Source of the DNA: Streptomyces pactum | Lineage (GTDB): Bacteria; Actinomycetota; Actinomycetes; Streptomycetales; Streptomycetaceae | DNA length: 64,000 bases | Reading direction: 5' to 3' | Assembly (NCBI RefSeq): GCF_016031615.1 | Contig: NZ_JACYXC010000001.1 | Span: 372,001-436,000, forward strand | Shown here: in pieces, positions 9,139-16,328 of the stretch | How the letters are laid out: each line of letters starts with the position of its first letter | Position numbering within the stretch: the first letter of the stretch is position 1 | Translations under genes and position numbers: made by a program | Notes under the pieces: model-generated | What the model was told of the DNA's origin: nothing | Database searches by the model: none | The model's input: the letters and a program-made list of their open reading frames with translations, nothing else

Positions 9139-9184
9139 ATGGTCCGGTGGATCATGCCGCCTTTGGCTCTGTCCACCGGACCAT
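9139..9184. promoter_or_regulatory. perfect 13-bp inverted repeat, putative operator
   Basis: ATGGTCCGGTGGA at 9139-9151 is matched exactly by its reverse complement TCCACCGGACCAT at 9172-9184, with a 20-nt spacer. Arm centres are about 33 bp apart, near three helical turns, which suits cooperative regulator binding. It lies 44 bp upstream of the LysE start. The regulator is not identifiable; no regulator gene is adjacent. Confidence 0.6.
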
Positions 9185-9227
9185 GGCCACCGGCAGGGTG
9201 AGGGGACCTGGCAACACGGAGGTCCCC

Positions 9228-9827
9228 TTGAGTATCGCGTTCCTGCTGACCACCCTGGTCGTGGTGGTCACCCCCGGCACCGGGGTGGTGTACACCCTGA
9301 CCGCCGGCCTGTCCCACGGCCGCCGGGCGGGTGTGGTCGCCGCCCTCGGCTGCACCATCGGCATCCTTCCGCACCTGCTGGCCACGGTCACCGGCCTCGC
9401 GGCGCTGCTGCACGCCAGCACGGTCGCCTATCAGGCGGTGAAGTACCTCGGCGCCGGCTATCTGCTGTACATGGCGTGGGCGACGCTGCGCGAGACGGGC
9501 GCGCCGCCGGTCACGGAGCGGGACGCACCGGAGCCGGCGGCCCGGGTGATCGCCTCCGCGGTGGTGCTCAACCTGCTCAACCCCAAACTCACCATGTTCT
9601 TCGTCGCCTTCCTGCCACAGTTCGTCCCGGCCGGGGCCGGCGCCGGCGCGATGCTCCGGCTCGGCGCGGTATTCATGGCCATGTCGTTCGTGGTCTTCGC
9701 CGCGTACGGGATCGGCGCCGCGGCGGTGCGCGACCGGGTGGTGGGCCGGCCCGCGGTGATGACCGGCGTGCGCCGGGTGTTCGCCGCCTGCTTCGTGCTC
9801 CTGGGCGTACGGCTGGCGGTGGCGTGA
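9228..9827 (+). CDS. LysE/RhtB family amino-acid exporter
   Basis: A 199-residue membrane protein with the LysE fold: MSIAFLLTTLVVVVTPGTGVVYTL contains the family's first helix with the P-G-P/T motif, followed by five further hydrophobic segments, including VVLNLLNPKLTMFFVAFLPQF near residue 115, the conserved L-N-P-K signature. It should export amino acids or related metabolites across the cytoplasmic membrane. The TTG at 9228 is preferred because GGAGG at 9218-9222 lies 5 nt ahead of it and the protein then begins exactly where relatives do; an upstream ATG would add a non-conserved tail inside the operator. The stop overlaps or abuts the start of the next gene, suggesting coupled translation. 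Confidence 0.9.
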   Translation: MSIAFLLTTLVVVVTPGTGVVYTLTAGLSHGRRAGVVAALGCTIGILPHLLATVTGLAALLHASTVAYQAVKYLGAGYLLYMAWATLRETGAPPVTERDAPEPAARVIASAVVLNLLNPKLTMFFVAFLPQFVPAGAGAGAMLRLGAVFMAMSFVVFAAYGIGAAAVRDRVVGRPAVMTGVRRVFAACFVLLGVRLAVA

Positions 9828-9829
9828 GC

Positions 9830-10585
9830 ATGCTGTTCCGGCACGCGGACACCATCTGGTCCGACCATCCCCTGCTCGCCGCCGGCGCCCTGTACGCCAC
9901 CGGCGTCGGCGCCGGTGCCGACACCGCCGCGCGCGCCGACGGGTACCGCGACCGGGCCCTGGCCCGGCTGGCCGGTTCCCCCGAGAGCGGGTTCCCCGAG
10001 ATCCTCGCCTGGCGGCGGGCGTTCGCCGGGATGGGGCTCAGGCCGACGCAGTACCGGTGCGCCTCGGAGTCGCTGCTGCGGCGGCTGCGCAAGGAGGGGT
10101 CGCTGCCCCGCATCCATCCCGTGGTGGACCTGTGCAACGCGATCTCCGCCGCGTACGCGGTCCCGGTCGCGGCGCTGGACGCCGACCGCATCACCGGCCC
10201 GCTGCTGGAGGTGCGTCCGGCCGCCGGCGACGAGCGGTACACCACCTTCGGCGGCGGCACCGAGCACCCGGCACCCGGCGAGGTGACCTATGCCGACTCC
10301 GCCGGGCGGGCGCACGCCCGCCGCTGGACCCACCGGCAGAGCGGCCACTCCGCGGTCGGCCCCGGCACCACCCGCATCCTGGTGGTCGCGGAGGCGCTGC
10401 ACGACGGCGGCCGGGACCTCATCCCGGAGCTGCTGCGCTCGGTCGCCGAAGAACTCACCGCGCACTGGCCGGCGGCCACCACCGAGACGGCCGTCCTCAC
10501 CCGCGCGGCACCGGAATTCGCCTTCGCCGACCAGGACCCGCCGGCGGCCACGCTCGCGGCCGCACGACCGGGGCCACTGCCGTGA
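9830..10585 (+). CDS. B3/B4 tRNA-editing-like domain protein
   Basis: A 251-residue protein with a B3/B4 domain, the fold that edits mischarged tRNA in the phenylalanyl-tRNA synthetase beta subunit and also occurs alone. Visible blocks are FAGMGLRPTQYRCASESLLRR near residue 65 and PRIHPVVDLCNAISAAYAVPV near residue 90, typical of stand-alone B3/B4 proteins. It may hydrolyse non-cognate aminoacyl-tRNA or bind amino acids, but that is inference. Start is ATG 9830; a GTG at 9824 would overlap the upstream TGA by 4 bases. Either way it is translationally coupled to the LysE-type exporter, hinting that both deal with a toxic or non-protein amino acid. Confidence 0.8.
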   Translation: MLFRHADTIWSDHPLLAAGALYATGVGAGADTAARADGYRDRALARLAGSPESGFPEILAWRRAFAGMGLRPTQYRCASESLLRRLRKEGSLPRIHPVVDLCNAISAAYAVPVAALDADRITGPLLEVRPAAGDERYTTFGGGTEHPAPGEVTYADSAGRAHARRWTHRQSGHSAVGPGTTRILVVAEALHDGGRDLIPELLRSVAEELTAHWPAATTETAVLTRAAPEFAFADQDPPAATLAAARPGPLP

Positions 10586-10784
10586 CGGTGCCGGGGTGGA
10601 CGTCTCCGCGCCTGTCGTGGCGGGTGGTGGCGACTGCCGGGGCCGCTCCGGGCGGCTGACGCCCGTTGACGGCCCGCGACGCCATCGCGGTTCCGGTGAC
10701 GGCCTTCACCGGAGGAGCCGGGCGACCGTCCGCCGCGTGAACGGGAGTGAGGAGTTGGCGTACGGGAGGTCCCGTCCGGGGTAC

Positions 10785-11999
10785 TCAGGGGAGGAACGTC
10801 ACTGCCGGGAAGGCCGGCGACGGCCCGTCGAGCAGGTGTTCCCGGCGGTGGCGCAGGTGCTGGTTGAAGAACGCGAGCGGGTACGCCTGCTGGATCCTCA
10901 CCGCCTGGACGGGATCCAGGGTGCCGATCACGTCCTGGAGCTGCTGCCTGCTCCATCCGAGCAACTCCGCCACCTGCGGGAACAGCGCCTCGTTGTCGCC
11001 GTAGGAGAGGTGGGCGGCGCCCTGGGCCAGGATGTCCAGCCGCCGGCCCCGCAGGTGCGACCAGAATGCGGCGACCGCGGGATCGGTGGCCCGGGTGAAC
11101 TCGGCGGACATCAGCATGAACGGCCGGTGCAGGTCGCCGGTGAGTGGCGGTCGCATCTGCATCGGGCCGTCGAGGCTCAGCCCGGCCCGGATGCGCTCGT
11201 CCGCGAGCATGGCGGCGGCGGTGGCCGTCCCGCCCTTCGACCAGCCGAACGCGCCCATGCGCCGGGGGTCGAGGGAGCCGAGCAGTCCCGCCGGCAGCTC
11301 CCGGTGGCCGGCGTCGGGATTGCGCCCGGCGGCGAGTTGCTCGACGCAGTCGAGGACGAAGCGCAGGTCGGCCGCGTAGTCCCCGGGCAGCGTCGGCGCC
11401 TGCTCGTCATCGGCCGGGACGGCGATCCGGCCGTCCGGGTACTCGGTGTAGGTGTCGTACTGGTGGGCCACCGTCACGACCGCGTAGCCGTGGCTGGCGA
11501 GTTCCTGGACCATGACGGTGTGGTCGCCCTGATGGCTGTGCGCGCCATGCGAGAACACGACCACGGGCAGCCGTCGTCCCGATCGCCGTACCGGAGCGCC
11601 CACGTGGCCGGCGGTGAGCGGCCCCAGGGCGGCCAGCTCACCCAGCCCGGCATCGGTGAGGAACGCCCGGAGTGCGCCGGCCGGCATCCAGGGTGCCACC
11701 GGGTACCGCCGGGTGTTCCGGGCGGGGTACCAGACGGTGGCCATCAGCTCGCGGAAGTGCCCGGGGCCCGCGATGCCGTCCGGACGGGACCGGTCGACCA
11801 GGTGCAGCTGGACCGTGCCCACCTGGTGCGGCCCGGTCGGCGCCGGCAGCGTGAGCCGTTCGGCGGCGGGCGTGCCCGAGTCCGCCCGCGCGGGGCCGGC
11901 GACGGCGGCGATCGGCAGAACGGTTCCGGCGCCCAGCGCGGCTCCGAGCACGCCGCGGCGCGTCATGCCCTTCCGGTTGGTGAACGGTGTGGTGGTCAT
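10785..11999 (-). CDS. Tat-exported PAF-acetylhydrolase-like alpha/beta hydrolase
   Basis: A 404-residue protein. The N-terminus MTTTPFTNRKGMTRRGVLGA plus a hydrophobic stretch and ARA cleavage site is a twin-arginine signal, so export folded is expected. The mature part resembles the platelet-activating factor acetylhydrolase (isoform II) group of esterases: LPVVVFSHGAHSHQGD provides the oxyanion side, GWSKGG near residue 253 the nucleophile elbow, and AHLSYGD a candidate catalytic His. Substrates are probably ester-linked lipids or polyester-like compounds. GGGAGGG precedes ATG 11999. The gene is monocistronic. A short dyad lies 17 bp upstream of the start. Confidence 0.82.
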   Translation of the reverse strand: MTTTPFTNRKGMTRRGVLGAALGAGTVLPIAAVAGPARADSGTPAAERLTLPAPTGPHQVGTVQLHLVDRSRPDGIAGPGHFRELMATVWYPARNTRRYPVAPWMPAGALRAFLTDAGLGELAALGPLTAGHVGAPVRRSGRRLPVVVFSHGAHSHQGDHTVMVQELASHGYAVVTVAHQYDTYTEYPDGRIAVPADDEQAPTLPGDYAADLRFVLDCVEQLAAGRNPDAGHRELPAGLLGSLDPRRMGAFGWSKGGTATAAAMLADERIRAGLSLDGPMQMRPPLTGDLHRPFMLMSAEFTRATDPAVAAFWSHLRGRRLDILAQGAAHLSYGDNEALFPQVAELLGWSRQQLQDVIGTLDPVQAVRIQQAYPLAFFNQHLRHRREHLLDGPSPAFPAVTFLP

Positions 12000-12015
12000 G
12001 GACCCTCCCCCGTGC

Positions 12016-12028
12016 TGACGGTACGTCA
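12016..12028. promoter_or_regulatory. TGACG-N3-CGTCA dyad upstream of the hydrolase gene
   Basis: TGACG at 12016-12020 and CGTCA at 12024-12028 form a short perfect dyad around GTA, about 17 bp before the start codon of the Tat-exported hydrolase. Its size and position fit a TetR- or MarR-type operator. No regulator gene is adjacent, so the assignment is tentative. Confidence 0.3.
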
Positions 12029-12249
12029 ACTGTGCCGCGACGGGCGGTCCGTGGGCACAAGGGCATGCTGCCACCTGATCCCGCCGCACCGTAACGGCCC
12101 ACCGTGTGATGTCCCGCGAGGGCATTCCGTCCGGTGGAACTCCTCGCAGGCGGCGGCCCGGCCGTCGGCCCGCGCCGGGACCGGGTGGGCAATGCTTCCA
12201 GGTCACGTCCCGCCTGCCTCGCGACCCGGTCGTTGCCCGGTCCCGCCGG

Positions 12250-12780
12250 TCAGCCGTCGCGGGGCGCCGCGTGGGTGCGCAGGTCGAGGGTCCAGTTCTG
12301 GCCGACGAGATCGTGGCCGAAGCTGTGGTGGCGTTCCTCGTCGGCGAGGGTGAAGCCGAAGCTCTGGTAGATCGTGCGTGCCGCCACCAGCACGTCGTTG
12401 GTCCACAGCGTCACCCGCTCGTAGCCGGCCGCACGGGCGAAGGACAGGCACTCGGCGACCAGGCGGGTCCCGAGACCGGAGCCCCTGCCCTCCGGAGTGA
12501 CGAGCAGCAGCCGCAGCTTGGCCGTCCCCGGCCGGTCACCGGCCACCAGGAAGACGCAACCCACCCGCCGGCCGCCGGACTCGGCGATCCAGGCCGCCTC
12601 CCGGTCCGGGTCGTGCCGGGCGCCGTAGCCGGCCACGATCGTGGCGACCAGGGCCTCGAAGTCGCGGTTCCAGCCGAACTGCCGGTGATAGCTCTCGCCA
12701 TGGGCCATGACCACCCATCCCCAGTCGCCGGGACGGTCGGCTCGACGCACGACGACGTGTTCCTGATCTTGCTGTGGCAT
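12250..12780 (-). CDS. GNAT family N-acetyltransferase
   Basis: A 176-residue single-domain GNAT. The acetyl-CoA pyrophosphate loop is LLVTPEGRGSGLGTRLV near residues 100-116 (consensus Q/RxxGxG/A), and the C-terminal TIYQSFGFTLADEERHHSFG is the usual family ending. Sequence style is like the acetyltransferase half of MarR-GNAT fusion regulators (WVVMAHGESYHRQFGW), but the MarR half is missing. It is divergent from a TetR gene, with a 20-bp palindrome between them, so it is a likely target of that regulator. The acceptor may be a drug or small amine; that is not determinable here. Confidence 0.85.
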   Translation of the reverse strand: MPQQDQEHVVVRRADRPGDWGWVVMAHGESYHRQFGWNRDFEALVATIVAGYGARHDPDREAAWIAESGGRRVGCVFLVAGDRPGTAKLRLLLVTPEGRGSGLGTRLVAECLSFARAAGYERVTLWTNDVLVAARTIYQSFGFTLADEERHHSFGHDLVGQNWTLDLRTHAAPRDG

Positions 12781-12804
12781 CGGCCGCCGCTCCCTCGCCC
12801 ACCG

Positions 12805-12824
12805 ACTGAAACGACTGTTTCAGT
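12805..12824. promoter_or_regulatory. 20-bp palindromic operator between GNAT and TetR genes
   Basis: ACTGAAAC-GACT-GTTTCAGT forms a perfect dyad with 8-bp arms and a 4-bp centre, 13 bp before the TetR start and 25 bp before the GNAT start. Size and symmetry match TetR operators, implying autoregulation plus control of the divergent acetyltransferase gene. Confidence 0.75.
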
Positions 12825-12836
12825 TAGGCCAGCCGC

Positions 12837-13430
12837 ATGTCCCAGGAAGCGCCAACCCCCTCCGCCCGGCGGACCGAGCTGCTGGAGGCGGCGTACCGGT
12901 ACGCCCTCACGCACGGCCTGAGCGACCTGTCACTGCGTCCGCTGGCCGAGGCCATCGGATCCAGCCCGCGCGTCCTGCTGTTCCTCTTCGGCAGCAAGGA
13001 CGGTCTGCTGCGGGCGCTGCTGGCACGTGCCCGTGCCGAGGAAGTGGCGCTGGTGGACCGGGCCCGGCGGCCCGGACGCCCGGCCGGGCTGGTCCCGGCC
13101 GTCGAGGAGGTCTGGGCGTGGCTCGCCGCGAAGGAGCACCGGCCTCTTCTGCGGCTGTGGGCCGAGGCGTACGCGCGCTCCCTCGTCCAGCCCGAGGGGA
13201 CCTGGGCCGGGTTCGCCCGTGCGACGGTGGAGGACTGGCTCGGCGTCCTGGCCGACTGCCAGCCACCGGCCGAACGTGACGGCGAGGACGGTGCCGCCCG
13301 CCGCACCCTGGCGCTGGCCGTACTGCGCGGCGCCTTGCTCGACCTCCTCGCCACGGACGACGAGAAGCGGGTCACCGCCGCCGTCGAGCGCCAGCTCGCC
13401 CTGCTGCGCGCCGGGACCGGGGGCGGGTGA
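12837..13430 (+). CDS. TetR family transcriptional regulator
   Basis: A 197-residue regulator. Residues 10-55 form the TetR helix-turn-helix (RRTELLEAAYRYALTHGL, then SLRPLAEAIGSSPRVLLFLFGSKDGLL); the remainder is a helical ligand domain with VWAWLAAKEHRPLLRLWAEAY. It should bind the palindrome immediately upstream and repress itself and the divergent GNAT gene until a ligand binds. ATG 12837 is the first start after the operator; no strong RBS is visible, so the transcript could have a very short leader. Downstream is a long non-coding interval with a candidate RNA gene. Confidence 0.88.
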   Translation: MSQEAPTPSARRTELLEAAYRYALTHGLSDLSLRPLAEAIGSSPRVLLFLFGSKDGLLRALLARARAEEVALVDRARRPGRPAGLVPAVEEVWAWLAAKEHRPLLRLWAEAYARSLVQPEGTWAGFARATVEDWLGVLADCQPPAERDGEDGAARRTLALAVLRGALLDLLATDDEKRVTAAVERQLALLRAGTGGG

Positions 13431-13630
13431 GGGCAGCGCCCGCGCTCGGCGCCGGTCTCCTCCTCGCTCTCGCCCGGTACGGCAGCGGGCCTGGGCCGGC
13501 CGTGGGTTCGGGAGCAGCGGCCGACTGCTCTCCACCCGTCCGGCCGGCTCCGCGGAATGAGCGCGCGGCCGGTACTCGTTCCGGGCCGAACGCCCCGGTC
13601 CGCGAAGGTCGCCATCGCGCAAGAAACGGC

Positions 13631-13660
13631 TTGGCAGAGCTCCGCGTCGCCGCGTATAAA
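13631..13660 (+). promoter_or_regulatory. sigma-70-type promoter TTGGCA-N18-TATAAA
   Basis: TTGGCA at 13631-13636 and TATAAA at 13655-13660 are 18 bp apart, an unusually good housekeeping-type promoter for this genome. It lies about 200 bp after the TetR stop, with no ORF immediately downstream. Predicted transcription start is near 13667. Confidence 0.65.
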
Positions 13661-13666
13661 GGGTGG

Positions 13667-13934
13667 AACGCCTGGGCGACGGTCCGGGCGGGGAATGGCA
13701 GAAACGGCCCCGTAGCAGCTAGCGGGGCGGATTGCGCATCCGGTGGAAGAAAACGCAGCGCGGACCAGGCCGATTCGGTGAGGCCGACTGCGGAGCGGGC
13801 TCAGCGGCTCGCGAATCCTGAGCTCAGCGGCGACACGGATGGCCCGAGGGACTCATTTCCGAACGAGCTGCCCCTCGGTGAAGGTGGAATCCTTCTTCCC
13901 ACCCCCGATTCCTCGAATCGGGGGTTCTTCTTTT
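13667..13934 (+). ncRNA. candidate structured small RNA, about 270 nt, unknown family
   Basis: The interval runs from a strong promoter to an intrinsic terminator and contains no ORF with an RBS or family resemblance. Several pairings are visible: GGTCCG (13681) with CGGACC (13761) closing a domain that contains a CCCC/GGGG hairpin around GTAGCAGCTAGC; GCTCAG (13799) with CTGAGC (13818); and CCGAGGG (13845) with CCCTCGG (13872). Base composition is less GC-saturated than the flanking genes and lacks codon-position bias. It does not show the landmark sequences of RNase P RNA, tmRNA, SRP RNA or a cobalamin riboswitch. A 6S-like/Ms1-type RNA or a cis leader of a lost gene are untested alternatives. 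The span is inferred from the two signals. Confidence 0.55.
13902..13934 (+). terminator. intrinsic terminator with U-tract
   Basis: CCCCCGATT at 13902-13910 pairs with AATCGGGGG at 13916-13924 over a 5-nt loop, followed immediately by TTCTTCTTTT. A hairpin with a genuine T-run is rare in this window and reads on the plus strand only. Confidence 0.88.
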
Positions 13935-14108
13935 CGGCCCGCCGTGGAGCGCCGGCTGCCCGTCGGTTCCGGCGTCACGGCGTTCCCGGCCGGGGCGGGC
14001 CCTGGACGGCGCTGCCTCAACGGCCCCTGCACGCCGATGGGTCCGCACCCGCCGTGCCCGGCACCGCCCGGCTGCGCACCCCGTACGGGACGGCTCCCGC
14101 CCCCACGC

Positions 14109-14558
14109 TCAGTCGACGCAGAACTCGTTGCCCTCGATGTCCAGCATCGGGATGCACGCGTCATGCCCGTCGTACAGCGTCCGCACGTGCACCGCCCCGA
14201 GGGCGACCAGGCGTGCGCATTCCGCCTCCAGCGCGGCGAGGCGCTCCTCTCCCACGAGCCCGGTGCCGACCCGCACATCGAGATGCACCCAGTTCTTCGC
14301 GGCCTTCCCTTCGGGGACGCGCCGGAAGTACAGCCGCGGGCCCACTCCTGAGGGGTCGATACAGGCGAACCAGGAATCCCGCCGCTCCGGTGGCCGCGAG
14401 CGCCGGTAGCCGTCCCAGGTGGCGAACCCCTCGGGTGGCGGCGGCACGACGTACCCCAATACCTCGCACCGGAAGCGAGCGAGACGTTCGGGTTCCGCAC
14501 AGTCGAAGGTGACCTGGAACTTCCTGATCGCCGACACCGTGCACGGTACCGACGGCAT
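14109..14558 (-). CDS. VOC family (glyoxalase-like) protein
   Basis: A 149-residue protein of the vicinal-oxygen-chelate superfamily in the glyoxalase-like_6 style. FQVTFDCAEPERLARFRCEVLGY opens the first beta-alpha-beta unit, RLYFRRVPEGKAAKNWVHLDVRV spans the middle, and IPMLDIEGNEFCVD closes the second unit. Metal-site residues (His in WVHLDV and Glu in GNEFCV) are present. Function is unknown; members include resistance proteins and small-molecule lyases. GGAG lies about 8 nt ahead of ATG 14558. It is divergent from the MocR regulator (start 14724) across a 165-bp shared region, so MocR could control it. Confidence 0.85.
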   Translation of the reverse strand: MPSVPCTVSAIRKFQVTFDCAEPERLARFRCEVLGYVVPPPPEGFATWDGYRRSRPPERRDSWFACIDPSGVGPRLYFRRVPEGKAAKNWVHLDVRVGTGLVGEERLAALEAECARLVALGAVHVRTLYDGHDACIPMLDIEGNEFCVD

Positions 14559-14723
14559 TCGGGGTTCTCCACCGTTCTTTTCCGCGGAACGAAGGGAACA
14601 ACGCGCCGGCCGGACGGCGGCACCGCCCTTCCTGCGCGCAGCGGAGGGCCGGGCCCCGCGGCTTCTCCGCGGCTTCTCCTCCGACGCATCGCGCGGCGCT
14701 CGGCGGCGGTGGCGCGTGGCAGC

Positions 14724-16253
14724 ATGGGCCCGGTGGACGAGGGTGAGAAGGGGACGGGCGGCGCGGCGGAGGGCCCGGGTCGCGGCTCCGACTTCCTCCA
14801 GCTGGACATCGGGGACGCGCCGGCCGGCGGCAAGGCCGAGTGGCTGGCCCGGCGGCTGCGGCAGGCGATAGCGGACGGCCGGCTCGCGGTGGACAGCAGA
14901 CTGCCGCCCACCCGGGTGCTCGCCGCCGAACTCCGCGTCTCCCGGGGGGTGGTGACCGAGGCGTACCGGCGGCTCGCCGAGGACGGCCATGTGCAGGGGC
15001 GCCGGCGCGGTGGCACGGTGGTGGTCGCGGCCCCCTCGCCGCTGCCCGCGCCACCCCCCGCCGGGGCGTCCCGGCCGCCGGTACCGGCCGCCGCCGGGGA
15101 CGCGGTGACGCCCGCCGCGCTGTTCCCCGGCTCCCCCGGCGCGGAGATCTTCGAGGCGCTGCGCGACGTCCGCGCCCGGGTGGACTTCACCCCGGGCCGG
15201 CCGGACCTCGCGGCCTTCCCCCGCGCGTCCTGGCTGCGGGCCGAACGGGCCGTGCTGGCCGAGCTGTCGGCTGAGCACCTGGGCTACGGCGATCCCCGCG
15301 GCGCCCCGCAGCTGCGCCGGGCCGTCGCCGGCTGGCTGGCGCGCGGCCGGGGCATCCGGGTCGGGCCGGAGGAGGTGCTGATCGTGGCCGGCACCGCGCA
15401 GGCGCTCACCCTGCTCAACCCGGTCCTGCTGGCGGACGGCATCGACCGGGTCGCGGTGGAGGACCCCGGCTCGCTCGGCACCCGGCAGCACCTGCTCCAC
15501 GGCGGCCTGGCCACCCCACCGGTGCCGGTGGACGAGGACGGGGTACGGGTGGGCGAACTGCGCCGCACCGGCGCCCGCGCGGCACTGCTCACGCCCGCCC
15601 ACCAGTTCCCCACCGGCGTGGTGACCAGCGGCGGGCGCCGCCGGGAACTGCTGCGCTGGGCCGGGGACGGCGGCCTGATCGTGGAGGACGACTACGACGC
15701 GGAGCACCGCTACGACCGGCCGCCGGTGCCCGCGCTGCGCGCCCTGCTGGCCGACCGGGTGTGCTACGCGGGCAGTGTGTCGAAGCTGCTGGCGCCCGCG
15801 CTGCGGATCGGCTGGCTGGTGCCGCCGCCCCGGTACCGCGACGCGCTGGTGGAGGCCAAGCGCTTCACCGACCTGGGCAACGCGGTGCTGCCCCAGCTGG
15901 TGCTGGCCCGGCTGATGGACTCCGGTGAACTGGAGCGGCACCTGCGGCAGCTGCGGGCCCGCCACCGGCGGCGGCGGGACGCGATGATCGGCGCCATCGC
16001 CGAGCACCTGCCGGGCGCGGTGGTGCACGGCGCCGCGGCCGGCCTGCACCTGACGGTCACCTACCCGCCCGAGGTGCCCGACACCGCGCTGGCCGCCGCC
16101 GCGCTGGCCCGGGGGGTGAAGTGCCAGCCGCTGTCCTGGCACCGGCAGCTCCCCGGCCGGCCGGGGCTCGTCCTGGGGTACGCCGCCACCCCGGCCGGGG
16201 CGATCGCCGAGGGGGTGGCGGCACTGGGCGCGGCCCTGCGCGAACTGGCCTGA
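14724..16253 (+). CDS. MocR/PdxR family PLP-dependent transcriptional regulator
   Basis: A 509-residue fusion. Residues about 25-100 are a GntR winged helix (EWLARRLRQAIADGRLAVDSRLPPTRVLAAELRVSRG), and residues about 150-505 are a fold-type I aminotransferase-like domain. VEDDYDAEHRYD gives the PLP-binding Asp, and SVSKLLAPALRIGW near residue 354 the Schiff-base Lys. Family members sense PLP or amino-compounds and regulate vitamin B6, GABA or taurine genes. ATG 14724 is chosen over GTG 14709, five codons upstream. No pdxST genes are adjacent; the only divergent neighbour is the VOC gene. Confidence 0.9.
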   Translation: MGPVDEGEKGTGGAAEGPGRGSDFLQLDIGDAPAGGKAEWLARRLRQAIADGRLAVDSRLPPTRVLAAELRVSRGVVTEAYRRLAEDGHVQGRRRGGTVVVAAPSPLPAPPPAGASRPPVPAAAGDAVTPAALFPGSPGAEIFEALRDVRARVDFTPGRPDLAAFPRASWLRAERAVLAELSAEHLGYGDPRGAPQLRRAVAGWLARGRGIRVGPEEVLIVAGTAQALTLLNPVLLADGIDRVAVEDPGSLGTRQHLLHGGLATPPVPVDEDGVRVGELRRTGARAALLTPAHQFPTGVVTSGGRRRELLRWAGDGGLIVEDDYDAEHRYDRPPVPALRALLADRVCYAGSVSKLLAPALRIGWLVPPPRYRDALVEAKRFTDLGNAVLPQLVLARLMDSGELERHLRQLRARHRRRRDAMIGAIAEHLPGAVVHGAAAGLHLTVTYPPEVPDTALAAAALARGVKCQPLSWHRQLPGRPGLVLGYAATPAGAIAEGVAALGAALRELA

Positions 16254-16254
16254 T

Positions 16255-16287
16255 CCCGCCGGTCGGTGCCCGGACCCCGTCGGCGGG
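16255..16287. terminator. GC-rich hairpin between convergent genes
   Basis: CCCGCCG at 16255-16261 pairs with CGGCGGG at 16281-16287, just after the MocR stop and before the stop of the convergent flavoprotein gene. A further GGCCGG dyad follows. Probably a bidirectional terminator. Confidence 0.45.
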
Positions 16288-16328
16288 TACGCCCCGGGCC
16301 CGGCCGGTGCGCCGGGTCCCGGCCGGCG

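Noticed and set aside
13660..13669. AGGGTGGAAC resembling the T-box sequence of tRNA-sensing leaders
   Set aside because: It lies at the predicted transcription start, not next to a terminator/antiterminator, and no synthetase or amino-acid gene follows.
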